Source: Paragyromitra xinjiangensis (taxonomy: Eukaryota > Ascomycota > Pezizomycetes > Pezizales > Discinaceae). Taken from it: a DNA stretch of 64,000 nt. Made by a program: the position numbers and the translations under genes. The stretch is taken from contig JBCAMK010000012.1 of the NCBI GenBank assembly GCA_038503065.1, positions 558,001-622,000 of the forward strand, given 5' to 3'. The notes beneath the pieces were generated by a model. That model was not told the origin of the DNA. It made no database searches and saw nothing but the letters and a program-made list of their open reading frames with translations. Of this stretch, positions 1-10,896 are shown piece by piece (positions within the stretch are counted from its first letter, which is position 1; each line of letters starts with the position of its first letter).

Positions 1-1980
1 AATGTGTCATCACTTCGATCACTACAATACTTTTATTTTCCCAGACAAAAATCTCAGAATCCGAGCATCATCCTTCTACCAGAACACATTTTATTGGAAG
101 ATATCTCGCCTGACGGAATTAGCATTAACATTGCGAGCAGTATCTTAAACTAATTTACCAAGTACAAGGGATCTCTGGCCGCGGAAGTTAGTTATATACG
201 ATCCTCGGAGCCAATAATCCCGACCCACCAACAAAACCCTGCGTACTCTGGACCAGCATTTGGAAATACTCTCATGAAGTGCAACATCCCTGCACTAAAT
301 CATATTGTTACCCCTGGTTTTAGATTACCCTAGATCGACCCCGTTAGAGGTGAAGTTTACGACGTCTCCGAATACATCACGTGGAACCACGACATATTTT
401 CGATACCCGCCTCTTATTGCCTCAAACTAAGTGTACCCACGAAATGATGAGCTACCCACCCATGCATATAGTATCTGCAAAGACTATTGCAGCTAGTTGC
501 TTTTAATCCTAGCATTCAGTTGAGGGCAAAGGACTAGAGAGCTGACATACGACATGATTTGAATACGGACAATAATTCAGTGGGCTACTCCGCATTGCTT
601 GACATGCAGAACGTTTTCAGATTCATTCAAGCCCAGATATGTGTGTGTACCCCTGGCTTCGTTTTATGTTTCCGGTCTTCGCAATCCACTAATTAGCCCT
701 TCAGCAAAAAATCGATGTTCACTTATCGATACAGAATCATATTTCTTGGACAAGAAAAGCGGGAAGTTAGGTCATTATCAAAGGAGACGATCCCTAAATC
801 TCTCTCAGCGAAGGGATCGAGAAATGCAATCCATCTCAGGACGACTTTCAATCATGACCAAAATCGAGACGAGCGCTAAGATCTGTGCAAGTTAACATCG
901 ACACACCAAGTACAAAATTGTGTCTGACACATATAATCTTCGAGGTCGATCGCTAGGGAACAACTAAAATAACTTTCGAAAATCAGTTCGCAAACGCTGA
1001 CAGCTAATGTCACATTCTGATCCCATTTCCCTCCCTGTATCCGTCCCAAAACAACAGTAAAAACGATACATTAATCCGTACCAATCGACATAGCATGCCC
1101 CTCTGCAGCACCTCACTACCGCTAGCCGTGCCACGAGGCCCTTCCTTATATCGCAGGCATCACATTACAAAAGACAAGCTTGCCCCCTCCGCGCTGAGCG
1201 GCACCGAGCTTATAGCCGCGGGCACCACGGCGTGGAATGGACCATGTCCGACAACATTCCTTTCTTCAAAATTTCAATGTGTGCCATGATTTCTACGGGA
1301 ACTGATCGACAGCGGACTCACGATTATTCTTAAGTGCAAAGACTAAAAATTCGCTACTTATTCATATTTGCATTTTTCCCGCTCCAACAAAAAGGGAAAA
1401 ATACAACCAAAACACTACATGTACCTACACACCCCAGAGCTAGGTGATACGAGGTAGAGACAGCAAAATAGATATTAATGAAGCAATATTGGAGGGGAAT
1501 TATACTTTACGTTTGGGGAAACGTGCTTGCTTCTCTATTATCATTTTGTCGTTGAGTGTCTCCAAGAAACAAATCCAAGTCGATAGCGTCTTCATGTACA
1601 CCACAATATACCCCCTTCCCTTTAAAAAAAAAGTAATTAGGCTGCCCCATTATGAGGTCAGCAACTTAATAAAGTACACCTGAAGAGTCCTAACCATGTT
1701 TTGGAGACTCCATAATAGCGGATACGTAGGGAAAACTTATCAGATGAATACTACCGAAGACGAAGTATTCGCATGGGATGCCATAACACAACTGTTTAAG
1801 ATCATCCCATGAAATAGATGAAAAGGAGGTGAAAAGGAGGTGATTACACGGAATACATGTATCATCACAGCCTGTAGCCACATCAAACATAGGGATGAGA
1901 TTAGATTGCCATGCATCCTCCCTCCCTTCGTTAGCCCGCCTACCTCAGGACTATAAACACCCCCTGGTGTAGTCCTTCAA
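1..1980. other. Gene-free stretch left of the tRNA
   Basis: I see no supported gene. The longest open frames are under 100 codons, have no recognisable motif and occur on both strands. There is a perfect 11-bp tandem duplication (gaaaaggaggt twice) at about 1818-1840. The stretch could hold the end of a gene lying outside the window, but nothing shows it. Confidence 0.5.
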
Positions 1981-2086
1981 TGTCTTCATGGCTTAGTTGG
2001 TTAAAGCGTCGGTCTCATAGGTAATATGACCAATTCATTCAGAGTTGGATATCCGAAGGTCGCGAGTTCGACTCTCGCTGAGGACA
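1981..2086 (+). tRNA. tRNA-Met (CAU), elongator type, with a 31-nt intron
   Basis: This is a complete cloverleaf. The acceptor arm TGTCTTC pairs with GAGGACA (one T-G pair). The D arm is followed by an anticodon loop CTCATA with anticodon CAT at 2016-2018. The T arm is GCGAG-TTCGACT-CTCGC. The cloverleaf closes only if 2020-2050 is removed as an intron directly 3' of the base after the anticodon, the canonical position for nuclear tRNA introns (intron ends are uncertain by a base or so). The anticodon stem TCGG/CCGA with a T-T mismatch next to the loop matches fungal elongator Met tRNA. I call it elongator rather than initiator on general similarity to fungal elongator Met genes, and am less sure of that. 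Confidence 0.93.
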
Positions 2087-2093
2087 GTCAACC

Positions 2094-2097
2094 TTTT
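2094..2097 (+). terminator. RNA polymerase III terminator of the tRNA
   Basis: A TTTT run begins 8 nt after the last base of the tRNA acceptor stem, the usual minimal Pol III stop signal. Confidence 0.6.
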
Positions 2098-3668
2098 GTT
2101 GATGATACTAAAGACTTCCGAGGCGGAGGAAAGTAACTTTTTGGTTCCGTGGGAATAGGAAATGCGACGGGAGGGAGGGTAGTAAGGGGTGCAGTGGAAG
2201 ACGGGGATAAGCGATCGAGAATCTACTCAAAAAATGACGGGGAGAGTCTGGACATAAATACGTGTACGAAAATCTAGTTATGTGTTGTTTCTATCTAAGA
2301 GGAGCCAGGATATCAGCCGCGGAGTTGGGATTGTTTCCGGAAGGCTGCCGAGTGATAGGCTGTGAAGCATCACCTGACTCAAGCGTACCAAGGCTCCACA
2401 GCGTCCATGAGAAACACGAATAGTAAAATCCCCGGAGAGATGGGTGTGAAACGTGGGAATTGATTTCTGGTATCGCAGGCAGTTCCGTGGAGCAATGTAA
2501 AGATTCGGCCATCGGGCGAGATCGAGAAGTGCGTTCCCAAAGACCAAACCCACGGGCCAGACGGCCCCACAAGTGAAGCAGCATACCGTAGAAAGTGTAG
2601 AATTTCTGCCTACTTTAACATCTGCGATCTAACGAATAGGTAGGTCTTCCAGTAGCATGTTGTGTATCCTGTTTGTTTTTCAATGGAGATGAATCGATGG
2701 CTGTGCCTAATATTAAAACAAAGTGAAACCGATGGTTTCTCTTTCCCCGGTTATCGGTATTGAAGAATCAGCTGTGGCGAATGCCAAAAGCAGAATTGAT
2801 GCACAAGAACCGCCTGGAACCGCCCAAACATGTTTATCATACCCGAGAAGGAACGCTTTCGCGCCGTGTTTCTCAAACACATCGCGGGAGAGACTCTCAG
2901 ATGAGCTATGTGTGAGGTGTTCACACAGAATCACGCAAGACATATCCCCCACAGCCAACCATTCAAGGAAAACCGAACCCCTGTTCTTCAAAAACAAAAT
3001 AGAACAAAATGACGTTGCAGAAGGACGACCGGGAGGGAGGGTGCCACGCAGCTATGCGGAGATCATCGATCATCGCAGGCCAGGCACCATGACGGGGGGC
3101 CAAATAGCCCAGCCACTGGAACCTGCAATGCCTCCTCTGTGTCCCTCTTTGGCTTGGCGTTCAGAACGTGCAGAGCCGCGCGCACGAGCGGCGCGCACAG
3201 CCGAGGATCCTGGGAACGCGACGGTCCAACCGTCTTTGCAGCTTAGAGGAGGAACAACGCGTGCATAGAATATGCAGCGTGATACGACTATGGGCTTGAG
3301 CGTGGAGGAAATCCCAATTGCTGGTGGAACTGAGAGAAACAATCATGGGCTGAATGGACGGACAGACTGGACTGGTTCTACTGGCGCCGAGGGTTCCTCC
3401 ATGGGGCTTTTTGACACTTCACCAAGGAGTGTGACGGCGTATAAGCCACGCGAGGATCACGTCTTTCTGCCTCAACTCTCCCCTGCTCCCCTGTCATGGT
3501 TTTCTATATCATCCCACCCTTTGCCGCTCTCTGTTCATCCTGCTCTCCATTCTACAGAATTTTGGGACGGTTGCTGAATTGTATCAACCTCTGAGGGGTT
3601 GAAGTCGAGTATCATCTTATTGGCACCACTCTATCACTCCCTCGCAGCCACCACTGAAGCCCTCAACC
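2098..3668. other. Intergenic region and promoter of the T5orf172 gene
   Basis: No supported gene. A 181-codon plus-strand frame (2723-3268) overlaps minus-strand frames of similar length and shows no domain, signal peptide or splice logic. The last few hundred bases (about 3430-3660) are pyrimidine-rich, as fungal 5' leaders often are, and lead into the ATG at 3669. Confidence 0.5.
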
Positions 3669-5591
3669 ATGCCTTTCATCCCCAACACTCCCGAATCTCT
3701 CTCCACCATTATCTCTGCTGCCGGTGCCCCTCCATCCTCTTGTTGCGGCGTAACCAACACTGGTCGTCCCTGTAACCGGGTTCTCAAGCAGTCACCATCC
3801 GGCACCCCCACCTCCGGAATCATAGCCGTTATTGCCGACCAGCGAGTTTTCTTTTGCGAAACCCACAAGGACCAAGCCTCGAATGTCGCCCTCCGACATA
3901 CCGCCTCCTTTGCGCGTCGTCGAGAACTTGTCGGACGAGGCAGCATGGACACGTTTATTGAGCAGGTGGAGCTGCTAGTCGGCACCCCCGGTGGAACTAC
4001 AACGAAGACTAAATTGACTGCGAAGACGAAGCGGTATAATGGCGAGGATCCATTCAAGGTTGCTGAAAAGTATCCAGATACGTTCGCGGCGGAGGCAGGC
4101 CCACCGAGTCCACCTGCGGGATATAAGCGGAAGCAGAAGCAGCAGAGTAAGAAGAAGCCGTCTTTACTGCGAAGGCTTTTTTGCTGCTGCGTGAGTAGTG
4201 GAGACGAGGAGTATAATCTCCATGGAAAGAAGCAGACGGAGGCAGAACTACGAGCTGCTGCTGCTGCAGTGGTAGAGGGTAGTGTTGCTCGCCCGGCTCG
4301 GATACATAGTAAAGATAAACGTGAATCCCGTGTCTTGTTTGAGACTACTCCACCGACACCTCCACTCCCAATGATGTATCCCGACCGCAAGACAGCCAAT
4401 AGTGCGATGGCCAAAAAGACCAATAATGGCAACCTCGCCGTCGCTGGTAGAGGTGCTACTCCAAACTCTGGCATCTTCAACCCAAGTGCAGACCCCGGAA
4501 CAGAATTCCATTCCTACATCCCCTCGCATCTCTCCGAATCAACACAAGCGCGTCTCCGCGCAGAGCTCTCAAAACCTTTCTCTGAAGGCGACGAGCCAGG
4601 ATACATCTACATCTTCTGGCTAACCGACTCCCCCATCTCCCCCAGCTCCACCCCCGGCGCAGGCGGAAAACACACCACCGCCGCCGCCCTCCTCAAGACC
4701 GCCACAGCCGCCGAATCCCTTCCCCGAGACGGAAACCAGAAACCCCGTCTCCTCCTCAAGATCGGCCGCGCAAACAACGTACAACGAAGACTCCACGAGT
4801 GGAGCACCCAATGCGGTTACAACCTCTCCCTCGTTCGTTTCTACCCCCACGTATCAGCATCCGCCACCCCCTCCCCCGCTGCCACCCCAGGCTCCAAACA
4901 CACAACCCCTCTCTCAACCCCAGCCCTCAACGTCCAAGTCGGCAAGAAAGTCCCCAACTCCCACCGCATCGAACGTCTCATCCATCTCGAACTCCGCAAT
5001 AACTCAACCGACAACCCCGAAATCGACTGCGAAGCATGTGGGAAAACCCATAAGGAATGGTTCTGGGTCGACGCCTCCCGCGAGGGCCTCCGCAACGTCG
5101 ACGAAATCGTTAAGAAGTGGATCGACTACGGCGAGAAGAGCGCGATGGTGACTGGTCTCAACAATGTACAGGGTGCGCCGATGGTACCGAAGGCTACACC
5201 GAAGACTACACCGAAGGCATCACCGCCAAAGAGTGCTGGGACGCCGAAGAAGTCGAAGAAGCAGGATGATCCGGTTACACCGACACCTTTGCAGAAGAGG
5301 CCGACGCTGAAAGACGCAGCTGTGGGTGGTGCTCAAGGGAAGAAAACACCGTCTTCGCAGGGTGCGAAGTCTGGGAGGAATACAAACAGTAGTAAGAACC
5401 TCAGTCCGAACGGAGGAGGCGCGAAAAGGGTCTCTGCCAGTCCCGCGAGGAGCAGTAGGAGTAATGGTGGGAGCCGTCCTGGGAGTAGCACGGGGAAGGG
5501 GAAGAGCCCAAGTAGGGGTAGAGGAGGGGGATGGAAGAATTATGATGAGAATGAGGGGGATGAAGAATATAGACCTGATCAGGACGAGTGA
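3669..5591 (+). CDS. T5orf172/DUF1766 (GIY-YIG-like) domain protein, 640 aa
   Basis: Single-exon gene; the ATG context caaccATG is favourable. Residues 1-90 contain conserved cysteines (CCG near 35, a GRPC near 45, an FCETH near 74) that look like a small metal-binding N-terminus. The core is the T5orf172/DUF1766 fold, distantly related to GIY-YIG endonucleases: GYIYIFWLTD near residue 310, LLLKIGRANNVQRRL near 362-376, a HRIERLIHLEL helix near 430, and a KEWFWVD strand near 462. A long linker separates the start Y/I strand from KIGRA, as in fungal members. Residues from about 510 to the end are Pro/Lys/Ser/Gly-rich and probably disordered, with several TP/SP sites. The family is widespread in ascomycetes; fission yeast Mug113 belongs to it. 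Biochemical function is unknown and no nuclease activity should be assumed. Confidence 0.88.
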   Translation: MPFIPNTPESLSTIISAAGAPPSSCCGVTNTGRPCNRVLKQSPSGTPTSGIIAVIADQRVFFCETHKDQASNVALRHTASFARRRELVGRGSMDTFIEQVELLVGTPGGTTTKTKLTAKTKRYNGEDPFKVAEKYPDTFAAEAGPPSPPAGYKRKQKQQSKKKPSLLRRLFCCCVSSGDEEYNLHGKKQTEAELRAAAAAVVEGSVARPARIHSKDKRESRVLFETTPPTPPLPMMYPDRKTANSAMAKKTNNGNLAVAGRGATPNSGIFNPSADPGTEFHSYIPSHLSESTQARLRAELSKPFSEGDEPGYIYIFWLTDSPISPSSTPGAGGKHTTAAALLKTATAAESLPRDGNQKPRLLLKIGRANNVQRRLHEWSTQCGYNLSLVRFYPHVSASATPSPAATPGSKHTTPLSTPALNVQVGKKVPNSHRIERLIHLELRNNSTDNPEIDCEACGKTHKEWFWVDASREGLRNVDEIVKKWIDYGEKSAMVTGLNNVQGAPMVPKATPKTTPKASPPKSAGTPKKSKKQDDPVTPTPLQKRPTLKDAAVGGAQGKKTPSSQGAKSGRNTNSSKNLSPNGGGAKRVSASPARSSRSNGGSRPGSSTGKGKSPSRGRGGGWKNYDENEGDEEYRPDQDE

Positions 5592-6583
5592 TGCATTATG
5601 ATTGATTTTGGTGGATGGATGGGATGAATGGACTTTCGATGGACTCGAGTATTTGCTTTGTTTTTTACCTTCTATTGGCGTTTTTGGGGATGAAGTGATG
5701 GTGGTATGAGTGAACTTGTGGGGGCGTTGATTATAGCGTTTTTTTCGTGATTTTTTGGAGAAGCGTTGTCTTGTCCGGCTTTGGACTTTTTTTTGTCTTG
5801 AGTTGGGTGTGCACGAGATATCATAGGTACATAGGTACATAGGTGTGTTAGCTTATGGGGTGTGACGTTGGTGTGAATAAATGAGATCGATTATCCTATG
5901 CAGATTTGGTTTGGGTCTTGAGTTCTGATCTTCGTTTCCGGAAGCTCGTGGAGGGAGAGGGTATTCTCCGCTTTCTCGGCATCTTTCTCTCAAGTTGGGA
6001 TATAGTGGCGAGTAGAGTGCATGAGCTGGGTTCGGTACAGGAATCATCTCTTTCGGAGGTGAGGGTTAGAATCGGGATTGTATCACGGACAACGGTCTAG
6101 TAGTAGTAGTAATTCATTTACGTATCCAACCCTATGGGTTATGACAAACGGACAATGGTCTAGTTTCTTGCGAGGTTGTGAATAGGCTGTGTTTTTTTAA
6201 GATTACACAACTATTTGAAATTATTACGGGCCTTTGCGATTATTTTGGATCTTATCGCATGTTATCGACGTATTAGAACTCAATCTTCTCATGGTAAGAG
6301 TAGAACCCGTGTTTTGGGATGGTAATGATTGATTTATCACGTGCTGTCTTGAAACAAGCCTATTTCCATATTGGAGTTCCCTGGTGTCTAAGGTGTGATA
6401 TCTTGGAATTTGATTTAGGCTCGAGATTGATATCAAATTGAGACTTTAGCATCTTCATTTAATATATAGCCGGGCTCTTAGTAGTTCGATCTGGTTCATA
6501 TACAAACATTCATACAAACAAACCCCATTATCATTTACACAATATTACTATTTTTACAATCTTCAACCATCCTACCTACAACC
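5592..6583. other. Intergenic region between the T5orf172 gene and the secreted protein gene
   Basis: I see no gene. There is a short tandem aggtacat repeat at about 5826-5843 and a gtagtagtagtaat run near 6101. The last 130 bases hold the promoter of the next gene. Confidence 0.55.
6461..6470 (+). promoter_or_regulatory. TATA-like element of the small secreted protein gene
   Basis: The AT-rich hexamer-plus (aatatatagc) lies about 115 bp upstream of the ATG at 6584 and is followed by an A/C-rich leader, a usual arrangement for highly expressed fungal genes. Confidence 0.35.
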
Positions 6584-7060
6584 ATGAAATACCTTATTCT
6601 CCTCTCCTCTCTCTTCTCCACCCTCGCCCTCGCAGCCCCCCGCCCCTCAGAAATCGGGACCTGGAGCGGCCCCATCACCGCAGTCTGCCTAACAAACTCC
6701 AGCTCCCCCGCCTACACCGACGTCGAAACAGTCGCCGCCCACTTCAAAGGCAACGAATACGCCTGTTCCCACTTCCTAGACGACGGCGACGGCTGCGAAA
6801 TACTCTACCAGAATGGTAAAGCCGCCATCAGCATCTGCGGGCCAACAAGCTTGTTCACGTGCAGCACTGCTTACAATGCTACTAAGAAGCTCTTGGGTTT
6901 TTCAGAGTGCGTGCAGACTTATAAGGGCGTGCGGAGGGTTGGTGGGAAGGTTATATTTGAGTGGGGAACGTTGGTGATTCATCCGGCGGTGGTGGTGAAG
7001 AACCCCAAGGCGATTGATACGTCGTCGTCTCTGGTGCTGGATACGAGTACGCCTCCTTAG
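6584..7060 (+). CDS. Small secreted cysteine-containing protein (effector candidate), 158 aa
   Basis: Single exon with an A-rich leader upstream. The N-terminus (MKYLILLSSLFSTLALA then APRPSE) is a textbook signal peptide, with predicted cleavage after the ALA near residue 17. The mature part has six cysteines (in AVCLT, YACSH, DGCEI, ISICG, FTCST, SECVQ), enough for three disulfides. There is no transmembrane segment or GPI signal. I do not recognise a named family. Small size, secretion and even cysteine number fit a fungal apoplastic effector or cell-wall-associated protein, which is inference only. The first half is richer in G+C than the flanks, as expected for coding sequence. The reading frame is clearly real: codon pattern, signal peptide and TATA-like element agree. 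Confidence 0.8.
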   Translation: MKYLILLSSLFSTLALAAPRPSEIGTWSGPITAVCLTNSSSPAYTDVETVAAHFKGNEYACSHFLDDGDGCEILYQNGKAAISICGPTSLFTCSTAYNATKKLLGFSECVQTYKGVRRVGGKVIFEWGTLVIHPAVVVKNPKAIDTSSSLVLDTSTPP

Positions 7061-7931
7061 GTTTGGGTGGCTGTTTTTTTTTTGCTCTTTTGTTTATTTT
7101 GGACTTTTGACTTTTTGTAATAGATCGAGTTTGTTGGGTTTTTTTAATTCATTTTGATGGTATTCGAGTAGTGATGTAAAATACGTGTGTTAAGGTAATG
7201 ATTTCGTCATACGATATCACTCGTGCGTGCACACCCATCCGCTATGTGAAGAGATCCATAAAGTCGATAATAATCTCGTACCCCTAGTTGATATTTTTGA
7301 TTGAGGAACTTGAAATAAGGTTGTACACACCACCGGTTTCATGCCCCGTCGTTCCTTATCTACGTTTGTGTAATTCCATGTATAGAGTTTCAGATAGGAA
7401 CAAAGAAATTGGATACTGATGAAACTCTCCCAGCCTAGCTCAGAGGTTTTAAGATGTGCTTTCTACATGTACTTATATAAATCCAATCGACCGCATGGGT
7501 TGCTCGTGAGAGGTTGCAACAGCGTATCACTTAATGTGGCAAGGTTGATAAAATGGTCCTTTTCACCGCCCTCAGCCAACTTGCGCAGTCATAGCCTTTC
7601 ACTTCATCCATCGCATGCCATGAAGCTTTCAAGATGCTTGTAGACACGAAACCCAAGCTTAAGCTTGAGATATGAACAGCGAATCTCTAACAGAATCTCG
7701 GACTAAGGTAGCGTGAAACATTCGAGAAAAGTGGCAAAGACCTTACGCACAACCCACATCACTGAAAAGATTAATCGAGTAATAGCTATCCATCTCGACA
7801 CTCGAGGAATTGAAATTACAGGTAGGCTATATATACAAAGAGCTCGAGTCTTTTGCCAAGCTAGCTTCTAGACCGGAATTTATACCTTTTTTACATTGAT
7901 TCCACAGTCACCTTATCATTCATCCTCGCAC
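7061..7931. other. Intergenic region, nothing recognised
   Basis: This contains the T-rich 3' flank of the secreted protein gene. One 74-codon frame at 7419-7643 has no features. I see no RNA gene or repeat. Confidence 0.5.
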
Positions 7932-8495
7932 TTACTTATGGGGCAAGATAGGCATATATTTCAATAAACCGCCATTATAAAAGCCAGAATCCTCCTCTCC
8001 AGCCTTCTCTTCTTCTCTACCAGGCCTCCCCCACGCAACCCAGACCCATTTACCCCGTACACCACCCACGAAGCACAACACCATCAATGTTGTAGATTTC
8101 ACAGATATAGCATCTAATTTCTGGCTTGTTACTTGCTACAAAACCACAAACAAATCACCAACAGCCTCAGATGCTAGTATGCAACCAGAGACATCCGCGA
8201 TGCAAGCTACGTAGCCACACATAATCGCCAAGATCCCAAACAGCCCAAATGCACGATAATAACGATCCTGAATACAGCTGTTGTCTCCTTTTGTGCACCG
8301 AAGGAGACGGTTTTGGAGATAGACTGCGGAAAAATACAGCCGGTTTCTGATGACCTTATTTTTGCGTGTGAGCAGAGTGGATATATTAGTGGAGATGCGA
8401 TGTTTACTTGGGGTAATTTGAGTGTTTATACTTCCAACATGTTTTGATTTAAAGCTCCTACGTACTGATGGATTTATCGAGGCTATGAAGTCCAT
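7932..8495 (-). pseudogene. Near-open minus-strand frame, possible small membrane protein gene or relic
   Basis: From the ATG at 8495 the frame is open for 119 codons, meets a TAG at 8136-8138, and then stays open in the same frame for another 67 codons to a TAA at 7932-7934. The middle contains a hydrophobic stretch (AFGLFGILAIMCGYVACIAD) that could span a membrane, followed downstream by a basic then Glu-rich tail. A 45-nt candidate intron (donor GTGATT, acceptor TTAG) would remove the stop and keep the frame, but it is at the lower size limit and has weak signals. I recognise no family. It could be a real small gene with introns, a relic with one nonsense mutation, or chance. Confidence 0.25.
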
Positions 8496-10896
8496 GGGGA
8501 TGATTCGGGTCTTGAGTTAGTATACTAGGTATATTAGTAGATTTATAGCTGCTATACATTGTAGCCTAAATCCACGTGTGAGTGAAAGTGTGTGTTTATA
8601 TATTTCCTTAATATTTTGATTTGTAATTTTTCCGGTATCGAACGGTTTTCACTTTGCGGCCCTAAGTTTTGTGCAGAAACATCCTAGATCTTGTGCCAAC
8701 CTAAAGCTTTTTTACGTACCCTTTTCTTGTAAATCTTGCGGAAACCCTGAGCCTCAGTTCTTCGAGCATGTCACGTAAAATTCTACCAAGCGCACTCCCG
8801 CCACCAACGGAAATGAACTGCCTTGAGCCACTGCCGGATGTGTAACGGTTCACAATAAACTTTGAAAACAATCCCTCCCTATACTAACGAGGCCTGGGAG
8901 ATAAAATTACCGGCAACTAGCCAATCTCAGATTCGAGTGATGAGCCGTGATATGTGGATACGTTTCAATTAACGAACTTATTGTTGGCAAACTTCGTTTT
9001 TTTCGGGGGCTGTGTCTTTATACACCAGGCGTGAAGCGCAGGATAGTTACCGCTTGGGTATATTTAGTCTCGTTCAGGGCGTTACAATAAATACAGTTGG
9101 TTCCTCACGATTTGCGGGTGGGCTGTTTTAGCGAGAACTCCAAGTGGCGACCCTCAACTGCAGACCAAACATCCGCTTGCGATAGAACATCACCACTCTA
9201 TGCAGCGAAATCTCTACCCTTCTCCTTTTGCCTTTTTTCAGTGCGTTCTACCTTTCATCGTCTACATCCCTCCTACCTTCCCTCGTCCATCGGCGGGGTA
9301 ACACCTAACCGTCTAATGGATGCGGGTCGCATGTGTCTGCTTCCCCAGAAATACCTGTCTCCTTTCTATCACGCTATTCCCCATCTCCCCAGCCGTCCTC
9401 CCAAACAGCGGCTCCAGAGTTGGTTGATTTAAATAATTTGAAACAACAAACCAAAGCAGATGAGTCAAGATCTCGCGAACGTCTCGGAAAAACCTCACAC
9501 GTGAAAGACCAAAGTTGTACAGACGCTAAAACCGATGGCACATTCTTGTAGCACGGCTGTGAGACTCAATGGCAGTTGACCGTTGACGGCCCCACTCTCC
9601 ACAATCGATCAATTGGAAGCTTTCGAGGCAAATGGGGTGGAACGAGCTTGAAGATCTTGATACTTATGAAGGAAAATATCTACGCGATAGGGGACGGTGA
9701 GTGGATGGTGATGGAATGTAACACCTGAGGCTTATACTGAAACAAATCGACAAATATAGACGACGGAGCAGCTTCCGACTCAGTTGTAACGGCGGATGTC
9801 ACGATGCCGATCTGTCGGAACATTCGATATTCCCCAGGGTCCAATTTCCAAACATACGGAATCGATATAATTTAAGATTAAATAAATATATATTTATCGA
9901 ATATAATGTTTAGGCCGCGTATGGGCTCTTGGGGGGAGGAGGAGGAGAAATAACGGGAAACGGGGGAAACCATCTCCCCAGATCTCAACTTACAACTGCA
10001 GCCGAACGCCGCCGATTTGCTCATATAAACATCATCTGAACATGTCGATTTCTTATCGCGGTTTATCCATTGCCTACCGATAGAGGGGAGAAGCTTCAAG
10101 GCAAGGCAAGGGCGAAGACCAGTTTTGGGCTGCAAGTCATTTTGGGATGGAGATGGTAGTTTATGCGTGGTAACACTGGGTAAGGTACCGCACGTTAAGT
10201 CGTCGCCTGCGCGTTTGACAGGTTCGTGACAAGGGTGTTCAGATGCAGGGCAATCTCTCAGCTACCTTTTCGGCTCTCGTGCCTTCCGCCACGGTGCGGC
10301 CGGCGCCAGCTGGACGTGTCTCAGTTTGACCGAAACAGTCGTGGAGAAACAGAAACGGACTGAGCACGATCCCAAGTGGGAATAGAGGGCGTTGCCCGCC
10401 TATCAAGAAAGAGATGGCAGGGACAACAACGCAGGCCCGAATGGGAAAGGCGCCACGTAGGCCCTGTCACACCCCTGGCTTTTTGCCCTGACCCTGAACC
10501 CGGCTAGCGCAGTAATCTGCCATGTCACGGCCCCCCTTGAGAGATTTCCATAATATTCATAACAATTTCGTGGCCCGCCCACCACCGCACAATCAATCGC
10601 ATCTGGATCATTCATTGCCACCTTCTTTTTCCTCCTCTCCCTGCTACCCACCTCCATCAACCCTACGACAAACAACAACCGTTCCCGCGTCTGGAAACAC
10701 CGTCGAGAACACTTCGTATAAACGACGCGACTCCACCCCCGTCATATTGCAGCGCGTTCTGACTCTAATCGCGTTCCTGCTCTGTATTGCGCACATTGTT
10801 TTACCAATTGTTTGTGGTGCAAGAAGTTCTTGTATTCAATTGCCTCTCGATAACCTAGAAGCACCTCTATCACGCGAAATTCAAACACCACTCAAC
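8496..10896. other. Intergenic region and 5' leader of the Myb-tailed gene
   Basis: No supported gene. One weak two-exon possibility starts at ATG 9632, with a GTGAGT donor near 9698 and an ATATAG acceptor near 9759; it would encode about 70 residues without recognisable features, so I do not call it. The last 375 bases (10522-10896) are open in frame with the next gene and probably belong to its 5' leader. Confidence 0.45.

Noticed and set aside
2723..3268. 181-codon plus-strand frame before the T5orf172 gene
   Set aside because: No domain, signal peptide or splice support, and similar-length frames run antisense; probably promoter sequence.
9632..9893. Two-exon mini-gene with GTGAGT donor and ATATAG acceptor
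   Set aside because: Product of about 70 residues lacks any feature; neighbouring codons show no coding bias I can see.
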